From positions 1 to 5,423 of the forward strand of contig CAJXNF010000224.1 in assembly GCA_913056375.1 (NCBI GenBank): DNA of 5,423 bases. Reading direction: 5' to 3'. Below the pieces are notes generated by a model. That model saw only the letters and a list, made by a program, of their open reading frames with translations. It was not told the DNA's origin and did no database searches. Position 1 is the stretch's first letter. Every line of letters begins with the position of its first letter. Positions 1 to 5,423 of this stretch are shown here, piece after piece. The DNA comes from an uncultured Pseudomonadota bacterium (lineage in GTDB: Bacteria > SAR324 > NAC60-12). The position numbers and the translations under genes are program-made.

Positions 1-3000
1 TACCGCCAAAGAACGATTCAACTTGCTCAGAATAATTAAAAAGAATTTTTTTAACCAGCTCTTCTGAGGTTAGTTCGGAACCTTGATTAGCGACCGAGAG
101 CTTCGCAAGATCGCTTGGTTTAATCATATTATTCGTGTAAGCCTGATAGGCCAGCTGAGTCAGATTAACTCTTTCATCAACTTGATCAGCGGAATAAGAG
201 AAACTCAGACTAGGCAATGATGGATCTTTTTTGGAACGGATAATGCCGGTCAGATCATCAGAATCAGCGCTGTTAATATTCTTGAGATTAAGATATAAGT
301 CCTGTGCACTGTTGTTCATTTCATCCGAACTAAACGCGTTGCCAATATGGTATTGACCATCTGTAACACCTTGGCTGAATATCAAATAATCATCCATAAT
401 CAATGCCCCATTTGCCAGAGCCCCAGCGAAAGTGGGTGTGGCCGAGGAGCGGCCAGATTCGATGCTTTGATGATTGGTCAAACTCAACATAAATGCACCA
501 CCAACCTGCTCTACACCATCAAGAGAAGGGGTAGACATCTGGTGACCATGGTGGGAACTCATGTCAGAATCATCTGAATCTGCTGTTCCAGTGGCAATGA
601 AATGGCCAGAGTTGAGCTGGAACGTTAAGACGTGACTATCACCAGATTTGGATTCCGCAGTGACAATGAGATTTTCAATCGCCGACTGGGAATAACTATT
701 AAAACCTGATGTGATCGTCAGTGATTCCAGATCCTCAAAGCAGGTTGAGGTGTATTCAATATCCGAGAGAATATCTGTATCTGGCAAGTAACCACCTTCA
801 AACTTACCAGTTTGATTTAATAAAGCAACAGATGCACCATCGAGAAGGCGAATCCTCAAAGTACCATCGTCAACATAGGCGAAAGCATAATCATCAAAGT
901 TATCGAGATTGAAATCTCCTACACCAACAGCGGTTGAAGAAAATTTGAGCTTGAGAGACTTTGCATTATCGACTTTTTCCCAAGGACGATAACTATAAAG
1001 ATTAGACCAGTCAAAATTCGAATCTGTTGCCTGCCAACCAGTCAGTTCTAAATCTGAAAGCTTAACCCTATTATGGCGATTCGGAGATTTAACGAATCCA
1101 GCAGTAATCAGATCTCTCTTCCCATCACCGGTGAAATCGCTGTTAAAAGCCCAAGGGGCCAAGGTTGAATTCTCATAGGGTTTGAAATTAGAAAGCAAAA
1201 CAGCTTGTTTATCAGCTTTCAAAGACGTGCCATCATAGATATGAACACGCCCCGAAGAATTTTTCTCTCCACTAAATGACAAGATAATGTCCTGAACAAA
1301 GTCATTGGAGATATCACCGACTTGAGCTCTCGCCACATTCTTTCTCAAGACTTGCCTTAGAGGCAGAACCACATTCTCTAGAGAATCAGCCTCGCGAAAA
1401 ACCAAACCCTTTTTGTTGAAGCGAAATGCCTCAGCAGGCACAATCCAGCTGGAATCAGTATTTTCAATAACTGAAACGACCTGCATCATGCCAGCATCTT
1501 CATGCTCAAGTAAATGGCAGTGATGAACAAAAGTACCAAGAAAATCTTGATACAACATTCTAATTGTTGTGTCGTTATAACCAGTTGTATAAACATCAGA
1601 TGACGTTGAAGAATCCAAGGCCTCATCAATTGGCACAAACTCACCCACAAGAGGGTCTTTCTTATGAGTTACGCCATCCTTATCAACATAATGATATCCA
1701 GAGGAATTTAACTGCGTAACATCTTCCAGAGTACGCTTATTCGGCAACTCATTATCACTATGCTTAACCTGATAATCATTGACGTGAATGTGAAAAGGAT
1801 GAGATGTAAAGTATCCACCTTTGTTTGCATCAATACCACCCCAATTCCAATTTCTTAACGACCACTCTTCCATTGTGCCAAGTTGGGCAATAACCAATGG
1901 ACCATTCGGGAAAACATGGTCATTAATCAGATCAGGATTCACATAACCAAGCCATGGATCCTCGTTGGACGTAGCGATAAATTTATGCCTAGAGATTGAT
2001 GTACCTGTTTTCTTCAACCGTTCAGCAACGGCTTTCTGAGTGGGGATATCCCATTGATCTTCAGGACCAACCAACTGCAAAATCTGATAATTAAACTGAC
2101 GTTGACGCGTGGGATTCCATCCTTCTTCAAAAAGGTCGACACTGGGAATGGCATCGGATGAATAATCTTCGCTAGTGGTTAAAGGTGTAATCTTCTGAAC
2201 CTTGATTTGCTGATTTGCCTTCGCAATGAAGTCATCCAGAGTCTGACTATCAAGAGCAGGAGCATCGCCACTGACATTGAAAGTAGCTATCGCGCCTGGA
2301 CCGGAATTGGGATCAGAGAAATCAGTATTTTCAGTTGAAAGTTCGGCATATTTATCTGGCTGCCAGCGCAAAGAGTTAATATCAAACTCCTGGCCATTGG
2401 TACCTTCAAAACTGTATGTAGTGATTAATTCTGATTTGCCTGCAGGGAGATTCACAAGCAAATCAATTCTTTTGCCAGACGGTAAAGAGATCAGGTTGGA
2501 TGCTTGTTCATATGAGCTGGAATCATCAGAATTTCCTTGATGAAATCCCAGTACGCCTTGCTTAGCTGCTTGTATTTGAGGGTAGGTGTGACCATCTTCC
2601 CCATAAATATAAAGCGGTAGCTCAACCCATGAGCCATCACTTTTCTGATGGCGTATTGCTAGATTCATATAATAATTATTATCTTGATTGCTCAAACTGA
2701 ATGCCTGCCAGCCACCTGAGCTCATATCAACTTCAGGTTGATACTCACCGTTAATCGTAAACATGCTTGCGCGATTGGCAGCAAGACCCTCTGTACCAAG
2801 AATGTTGCCATTCACGGCAGCAAGTTGATAGTCACCTGAATTTGGATCGATGCCAACTTGCATCGTCTTGATAACACCTAGATTTCTTGGTACATCTTTA
2901 AATGCGGGAATGAGGCTAAGAGGATCTCCCACCTGCATGAATCCAGAAGGGCCGCCATAAACTTGTGTGTTTACAGCCGGGTGGAAATGGGGGTGATACC

Positions 3001-3952
3001 AGTAGGAACCCACTCCATGATCTTCTGGAATATCGATGATTGTTGTCCAATCTTGTCCAGTCGTGTATCGACTAACGACGTTGTCACCAAATCCGCCAGG
3101 TTCTACATGGCCACCATGCATGTGGAAGTTGGTGCTATCCATGCCACCGGCCATGGCACCACCATTGAGACCATAGGAATTGTTCTCAACCATGGAGGCC
3201 ATTTGGGCCTGCTTACCTGTGAGACCGGCAATGCTGATGTTGTTATCAAATTCCAGTTCTAATTGCTCACCAGGCTTAATCATTAAAACGGGGCCTGGAT
3301 ATGATGTTCCCTTACCCTGCAAGCCGTAGGTATAAAGCATTGAGGGGTACCAAAGAGGAGCTGTTTCCTCAGAGGATCCACTCATCGCTGCTAAATTTTT
3401 AAGAAGAGCATTGCTGTCGAAATCAGATAAAACAGTATCAATGCCTCGATCCTTGCTCCAAAGAGCTACAGGATCGTAATTTTCCTTCTTCCTGACCTCA
3501 TCGTAAAGCCTACCTTCGGTAACGGATGTTTCGGCCCATACACCGGTTTGATTGGCGCCTTGATCGTAACCATATCCCTTATAACCGATATAGCTCAATG
3601 CTTCGATCAGTTGATTGTTCGCATAAGCGCCCCATCCCCCCTTTCCTGTCGCAACATCAGCAGTAATGGATGTTAGATATTGATTGAAAATACTATTCTC
3701 ATCCTCTTTGTTGGTCAGCTGAGGGATCAACCACTCTTCAACAAACTTGCTGACATTTTTAATGTCTACTGGATCTGTCGTAATTTCAAGAGTCGCCTTG
3801 AGGGAACCATTTTTTGTTCCATTTTCAGCAACGTAGTAACCATCGTTATCCTGCCCTAAAGTATATCCAGATGAAAGGAATACGTTTGGAGCGCCATCTT
3901 TGTCGACGGGATAAAGAGAGCCAATACGGAACTGATCCAAAACCGAAACCAA
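1..3952 (-). CDS. Giant secreted-type multicopper oxidase (laccase/CueO-like) with C-terminal FG-GAP-like repeats; 3' end outside window
   Basis: This frame stays open from just after a TAG at 3961-3959 to the left edge, about 1,317 codons from a proposed TTG start, and its end is not in the window. Residue numbers count from that TTG. Seen: residues 1-197 match nothing I recognise. Three cupredoxin-like domains follow at about 198-345, 397-560 and 640-835. All four copper motifs are intact: HMH (277-279), HPHFH (320-324), HPFHIH (718-723) and HCHLLEHEDAGMM (811 on; type 1 ligands Cys812, His817 and Met822). FG-GAP-like repeats cover about 869-1117, then a His/Met cluster near 1134-1139 and an acidic tail. 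Known: such enzymes oxidise phenols, Cu(I), Mn(II) or similar donors and reduce O2 to water. CueO is about 516 residues, so this is unusually large. No N-terminal signal peptide is visible; with the acidic repeat-rich tail this suggests type I export, an inference. The substrate is unknown. The family call is firm; the start is not. Confidence 0.9.
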   Translation of the reverse strand, partial: MVSVLDQFRIGSLYPVDKDGAPNVFLSSGYTLGQDNDGYYVAENGTKNGSLKATLEITTDPVDIKNVSKFVEEWLIPQLTNKEDENSIFNQYLTSITADVATGKGGWGAYANNQLIEALSYIGYKGYGYDQGANQTGVWAETSVTEGRLYDEVRKKENYDPVALWSKDRGIDTVLSDFDSNALLKNLAAMSGSSEETAPLWYPSMLYTYGLQGKGTSYPGPVLMIKPGEQLELEFDNNISIAGLTGKQAQMASMVENNSYGLNGGAMAGGMDSTNFHMHGGHVEPGGFGDNVVSRYTTGQDWTTIIDIPEDHGVGSYWYHPHFHPAVNTQVYGGPSGFMQVGDPLSLIPAFKDVPRNLGVIKTMQVGIDPNSGDYQLAAVNGNILGTEGLAANRASMFTINGEYQPEVDMSSGGWQAFSLSNQDNNYYMNLAIRHQKSDGSWVELPLYIYGEDGHTYPQIQAAKQGVLGFHQGNSDDSSSYEQASNLISLPSGKRIDLLVNLPAGKSELITTYSFEGTNGQEFDINSLRWQPDKYAELSTENTDFSDPNSGPGAIATFNVSGDAPALDSQTLDDFIAKANQQIKVQKITPLTTSEDYSSDAIPSVDLFEEGWNPTRQRQFNYQILQLVGPEDQWDIPTQKAVAERLKKTGTSISRHKFIATSNEDPWLGYVNPDLINDHVFPNGPLVIAQLGTMEEWSLRNWNWGGIDANKGGYFTSHPFHIHVNDYQVKHSDNELPNKRTLEDVTQLNSSGYHYVDKDGVTHKKDPLVGEFVPIDEALDSSTSSDVYTTGYNDTTIRMLYQDFLGTFVHHCHLLEHEDAGMMQVVSVIENTDSSWIVPAEAFRFNKKGLVFREADSLENVVLPLRQVLRKNVARAQVGDISNDFVQDIILSFSGEKNSSGRVHIYDGTSLKADKQAVLLSNFKPYENSTLAPWAFNSDFTGDGKRDLITAGFVKSPNRHNRVKLSDLELTGWQATDSNFDWSNLYSYRPWEKVDNAKSLKLKFSSTAVGVGDFNLDNFDDYAFAYVDDGTLRIRLLDGASVALLNQTGKFEGGYLPDTDILSDIEYTSTCFEDLESLTITSGFNSYSQSAIENLIVTAESKSGDSHVLTFQLNSGHFIATGTADSDDSDMSSHHGHQMSTPSLDGVEQVGGAFMLSLTNHQSIESGRSSATPTFAGALANGALIMDDYLIFSQGVTDGQYHIGNAFSSDEMNNSAQDLYLNLKNINSADSDDLTGIIRSKKDPSLPSLSFSYSADQVDERVNLTQLAYQAYTNNMIKPSDLAKLSVANQGSELTSEELVKKILFNYSEQVESFFGG
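2..175 (-). other. Helical tail segment of the multicopper oxidase, possibly the beginning of a DUF4214-like module
   Basis: The last visible residues change character from beta-rich repeats to an amphipathic helical segment: LTQLAYQAYTNN, then SDLAKLAVANQG and ELVKKILFNYSEQVESFFGG at the window edge. The spacing of aromatic and Ala/Leu residues resembles the helical DUF4214 modules often found near the C-terminus of large cyanobacterial extracellular proteins, but the match is loose and the segment is cut off. Confidence 0.3.
536..600 (-). other. Acidic linker followed by a His/Met cluster (SHHGHQM)
   Basis: After the last repeat the protein has an Asp/Ser-rich stretch (TGTADSDDSDMSS) running straight into HHGHQM (codons 553-536, residues 1134-1139). 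Three histidines and a methionine within six residues look like a surface metal-binding patch, as found in copper-handling proteins. No family is recognised, and metal binding is inferred from composition only. Confidence 0.5.
602..1345 (-). repeat. FG-GAP/VCBS-like repeat region inside the multicopper oxidase
   Basis: Four degenerate protein repeats follow the oxidase core. Their cores are VGDISNDFVQDIILSFSG (1321-1268), SDFTGDGKRDLITAGF (1141-1094), VGDFNLDNFDDYAFAYVDDG (922-863) and a worn copy, SGFNSYSQSAIENLIVTAES (709-650). The second and third keep Asp-rich DxTGDGxxD or DxNxDxxDD loops like the calcium-binding loops of FG-GAP/VCBS beta-propeller blades. Four blades alone would not close a seven-bladed propeller, so either more blades are too worn to recognise or the repeats form another fold. 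A role in adhesion or calcium-dependent folding after export is inference. Confidence 0.72.
1484..1525 (-). other. Copper motif 4 of the multicopper oxidase (HCHLLEHEDAGMM)
   Basis: This is the diagnostic type 1/type 3 box. The Cys-His electron path is HCH at residues 811-813; the second type 1 histidine is 817 and the axial methionine 822. It is nearly identical to the box of Escherichia coli CueO as I remember it. An axial Met, rather than Leu or Phe, usually goes with a low-to-medium redox potential type 1 site. Confidence 0.95.
1784..1801 (-). other. Copper motif 3 of the multicopper oxidase (HPFHIH)
   Basis: The canonical HPxHxH box of the last cupredoxin domain is intact (residues 718-723). 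By family precedent it supplies one type 1 ligand (first His) and two trinuclear-site ligands. It follows a typical upstream segment, LGTMEEWSLRN. It lies about 394 residues after motif 2, more than the roughly 300 in CueO, so there is extra sequence in the middle of the protein. Confidence 0.95.
2976..3001 (-). other. Copper motif 2 of the multicopper oxidase (HPHFH)
   Basis: The translation reads WYHPHFHPA, matching the WYHxHxH box that closes cupredoxin domain 1. Histidines lie at residues 320, 322 and 324, with codons at 2995-2993, 2989-2987 and 2983-2981. By family precedent two of them are trinuclear-site ligands. Confidence 0.93.
3098..3136 (-). other. Copper motif 1 of the multicopper oxidase (HxH, type 2/type 3 site)
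   Basis: The translation reads STNFHMHGGHVEP, the counterpart of the NLHxHGLHVSP box of three-domain laccases. The two ligand histidines are residues 277 and 279 (codons at 3124-3122 and 3118-3116). Just upstream lies a Gly/Met-rich stretch, GGAMAGGMD, whose methionines might help bind copper; that role is inference. Confidence 0.93.
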
Positions 3953-4003
3953 CCATGACTAAATCAAGGTTAGCGACGGAAAATTGGCAATGGAATGCTT
4001 TAA

Positions 4004-4026
4004 CACGTGCTTAAGAAAAGCACGTG
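4004..4026. repeat. Perfect 9-bp hairpin built of two CACGTG palindromes
   Basis: CACGTGCTT (4004-4012) and AAGCACGTG (4018-4026) are perfect inverted copies separated by five bases. Each arm contains the self-complementary hexamer CACGTG. The element starts 41 bases past the transporter stop and ends 51 bases before the oxidase start. Neither strand has a T-run after the stem, so it is not a textbook intrinsic terminator. It could still be an mRNA 3' stabiliser or attenuator, or a double operator for a dimeric regulator. Confidence 0.7.
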
Positions 4027-4047
4027 ATCAATCCAAGACTTGCCAGC

Positions 4048-4060
4048 GTTAAACCTTAAC
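4048..4060. repeat. Short inverted repeat GTTAA-ACC-TTAAC
   Basis: Two perfect 5-bp arms flank a 3-base centre, beginning 6 bases beyond the transporter stop codon. At this length it can arise by chance in AT-rich DNA. It is noted because it sits 21 bases from the longer hairpin. Confidence 0.3.
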
Positions 4061-4066
4061 AAAGGG

Positions 4067-5323
4067 CTAAATATTTTGCTTCTTGAAAGAAGCAGCAGTG
4101 AGCGACATGAGAATCAGGTTGATCACAACAAGCGCCAGACCAATGTAGAAAATCATGGTCACAGAGAACGTGGATATAAAACCAGCAATAAATGTCATGG
4201 CTACAAAACCAATGCTTAAGAGAAAGCTGAACAAAGCCCACGCAGGCCGAACCAGTTTGGTACCAACAACCTCAGTGAGTCGGGCTACGATTAAGCCGAT
4301 GTAAGCACCATTCCAGAAAGCAAAGAGAAATGCTCCAAAATTAACAATTGAAATCGACGGGGAAAATACAAAGATGAATGTTCCGAATGTTCCTATTGCT
4401 ACTGATGCAAGAAGAACCGAATCAGTAGGGATTTTTTTCGGAACTAAGCCTGCAACGATGGCACCTAAAGTGTATCCAAATCCCACCAAAGCGAACGAAC
4501 TGCTTGCCACTTCGCTCGATACTTTAAAGACTGATGTCATGTACAACGGTTGGTAAGTCAAGATTGATACTTGAGAAGCACCGTAAAGAAGTGTCGTGAC
4601 TGCAAATATTCTCAGTGCGGGTGTCCAATTGATTGTTGCCGGAGCACTTGAATGACCACTCCCATTGTCCTGAGTTGGTGCTGCCGGTGAAGCTGAACCA
4701 CTTAATGATGAATCAGATAATTTTGAGACCCTTTCTTCCGTCAGGCCTCTTGCAATTAGCATCCAGATGGGAATTGCAAACAGAATGGAGAAAAAGCCTG
4801 TGAAGTCCCAAGCAGCTACAGGCGAACTTTTAACAAAGAATGGTAGTAATACAGAATCCAGAAGGGGTGCAATCCCAGCGCCTGCAAAAATAATTCCCAT
4901 CGCCAATCGCTTTTGGTCTGGATGCAATCTGCGCGTACCAAAACCAGGCAATCCTGTAACAAGATGAGCACACCCCCAACCGGAAACCAAACGCCAAATG
5001 GCATGCCAACCCATGGAGGGGAAGAGTGGTTCAATGAAAAATGTGACGACGCATACAAGGAGCGCGATTCGAATCATCTTGAGAGATTGATCTTCTCGTT
5101 TTAGCCTTGTCTGATGCAAACAACCTGCAAGATATCCGGCTAAGTTAAGACCAACAAGCTGACCGATATTATCTGATGTTATCCATTTGGCCTCGACCAT
5201 CATATTCCCAAGGACAGCCAGCTCCGTTCGCTGCAAACCAACCCCAATTGCCAAGGCGGAAGATGCTGCGATGACACCCAAATAATCGTAAGAAGGCTTT
5301 TCGCTTGTGATTGAATGGGTCAT
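4067..5323 (-). CDS. Major facilitator superfamily transporter, YbfB/YjiJ type (MFS_4)
   Basis: This complete 418-residue gene encodes an inner-membrane permease. Seen: twelve hydrophobic helices in two halves. The first six lie near residues 14-34, 53-69, 83-101, 106-127, 141-163 and 172-194, the last six near 236-258, 275-294, 302-321, 325-347, 361-384 and 387-410. A hydrophilic Ser/Ala/Pro-rich loop (about 195-235) joins the halves, as expected for the central cytoplasmic loop. The start, ALAIGVGLQRTELAVLG then LVGLNLAGYLAG, resembles the N-terminal signature of YbfB/YjiJ-like proteins, though the usual GRFAYTPL-like stretch has diverged to LQRTELAVLG. Known: this family is poorly characterised and its substrates are mostly unknown. 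The ATG at 5323-5321 gives the normal length and a short cytoplasmic N-terminus; no clear Shine-Dalgarno precedes it. The oxidase follows on the same strand. A functional link is possible but unproven. Confidence 0.88.
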   Translation of the reverse strand: MTHSITSEKPSYDYLGVIAASSALAIGVGLQRTELAVLGNMMVEAKWITSDNIGQLVGLNLAGYLAGCLHQTRLKREDQSLKMIRIALLVCVVTFFIEPLFPSMGWHAIWRLVSGWGCAHLVTGLPGFGTRRLHPDQKRLAMGIIFAGAGIAPLLDSVLLPFFVKSSPVAAWDFTGFFSILFAIPIWMLIARGLTEERVSKLSDSSLSGSASPAAPTQDNGSGHSSAPATINWTPALRIFAVTTLLYGASQVSILTYQPLYMTSVFKVSSEVASSSFALVGFGYTLGAIVAGLVPKKIPTDSVLLASVAIGTFGTFIFVFSPSISIVNFGAFLFAFWNGAYIGLIVARLTEVVGTKLVRPAWALFSFLLSIGFVAMTFIAGFISTFSVTMIFYIGLALVVINLILMSLTAASFKKQNI

Positions 5324-5344
5324 CTAGAAGGATGAATTAGATGA
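5320..5344. promoter_or_regulatory. Inverted repeat TCATCTA-N11-TAGATGA containing two opposed ATG codons
   Basis: TCATCTA (5320-5326) and TAGATGA (5338-5344) are perfect 7-bp inverted copies around 11 bases. The left arm contains the transporter ATG on the minus strand, the right arm the ATG of the candidate rightward gene. If both starts are real, a protein bound here would cover both initiation regions. It may also be chance, since each arm is only a stop-ATG junction. Confidence 0.35.
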
Positions 5345-5423
5345 TCGAAAATTTGTATGGATCCTTTGATGCATCATTAAAGATGCCAAGAATTGCTCCA
5401 AAACAAAATTTCTCTCCTGAAAT
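5341..5423 (+). CDS. Possible start of a rightward gene, cut by the window edge; function unknown
   Basis: From the ATG at 5341 the frame stays open to the edge for 27 codons (MIENLYGSFDASLKMPR, then IAPKQNFSPE). The composition is protein-like and codon use resembles the neighbours. An AAGGA at 5328-5332 sits eight bases ahead of the ATG, a good Shine-Dalgarno spacing. I do not recognise the protein. Against it, only 17 bases would separate it from the divergent transporter start, so each promoter would have to lie inside the other gene. Two minus-strand frames are also open across the same DNA, ending at 5337 and at the TAG next to the transporter ATG, so this could instead be the end of a leftward gene. 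Confidence 0.4.
   Translation, partial: MIENLYGSFDASLKMPRIAPKQNFSPE

Larger units (their letters stand above)
3953..4066. other. Intergenic region between the transporter and the oxidase
   Basis: These 114 bases separate the transporter stop codon from the proposed oxidase start. They hold the CACGTG hairpin at 4004-4026, a short GTTAA-ACC-TTAAC inverted repeat at 4048-4060, and an out-of-frame ATG at 3956-3954. I see no Shine-Dalgarno sequence ahead of the oxidase and no convincing -35/-10 pair; a TTGCCA followed by a TAACCT-like hexamer on the minus strand is too poor to call a promoter. Confidence 0.7.

Noticed and set aside
347..577. Short plus-strand open frame
   Set aside because: It lies wholly antisense to the continuous oxidase frame and shows no recognisable protein features. 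The same holds for plus-strand frames at 721-912, 2277-2540, 2963-3262 and 3814-4014; the last also runs into the gap.
1..3952. The oxidase as a decayed pseudogene
   Set aside because: I checked the frame codon by codon and found no internal stop or frameshift over about 1,317 codons, and every copper ligand is kept. Only the start region is suspicious.
3953..3990. Promoter for the oxidase from a TTGCCA hexamer on the minus strand
   Set aside because: No acceptable -10 hexamer lies at the right distance, so the match is no better than chance.
4004..4026. Intrinsic (rho-independent) terminator for the transporter
   Set aside because: The stem is perfect, but no run of T follows it on either strand, so it is listed as an inverted repeat rather than a terminator.
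4056..4241. Short minus-strand frame overlapping the end of the transporter gene, and other short frames at 4374-4556, 4767-4967, 4816-5058 and 4913-5104
   Set aside because: All overlap the transporter gene, whose 12-helix protein is clearly the real product. Their Cys/His/Trp-rich or basic compositions are typical of out-of-frame translation.
5337..5423. End of a leftward gene upstream of the transporter
   Set aside because: Two minus-strand frames are open here, one ending in YKFSII at 5337 and one ending at the TAG beside the transporter ATG. With about 28 codons each there is no way to prefer either, and the plus-strand frame has a better start context. This remains a live alternative rather than a call.

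Overview
The window is bacterial, AT-leaning DNA with intronless genes packed on the minus strand. Codon use, the Asp/Ser/Thr/Asn-rich acidic composition of the long protein, and its build (an enzyme core followed by FG-GAP-like repeats, no obvious signal peptide) would fit a marine picocyanobacterium such as Synechococcus. That assignment is an inference from style; no rRNA or other marker is present.

Layout from right to left, in the direction of minus-strand transcription. At 5341-5423 there may be the first 27 codons of a rightward gene running off the right edge. At 5323-4067 lies a complete leftward gene for a 12-helix major facilitator transporter of the YbfB/YjiJ type. A 114-base gap (4066-3953) follows and holds a perfect 9-bp hairpin made of two CACGTG palindromes. 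From 3952 to the left edge runs one uninterrupted reading frame of about 1,317 codons with no stop in the window. It encodes a giant multicopper oxidase (laccase/CueO-like) with all four copper motifs intact, preceded by about 197 unfamiliar residues and followed by FG-GAP/VCBS-like repeats and a His/Met cluster.

The transporter and the oxidase are codirectional and could share a transcript, but the hairpin between them could equally separate or regulate them. The oxidase would act outside the cytoplasm (copper-dependent oxidation of a metal, phenol or similar reductant by O2), the transporter in the inner membrane. No shared substrate can be read from the sequence.

The most notable points are the oxidase's size and domain order, its problematic start (no in-frame ATG near the 5' end, although an ATG sits one frame away a few bases upstream), the CACGTG hairpin, and a small inverted repeat at the right that places two divergent ATG codons symmetrically only 17 bases apart. 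I found no RNA gene, mobile element, CRISPR array or attachment site.
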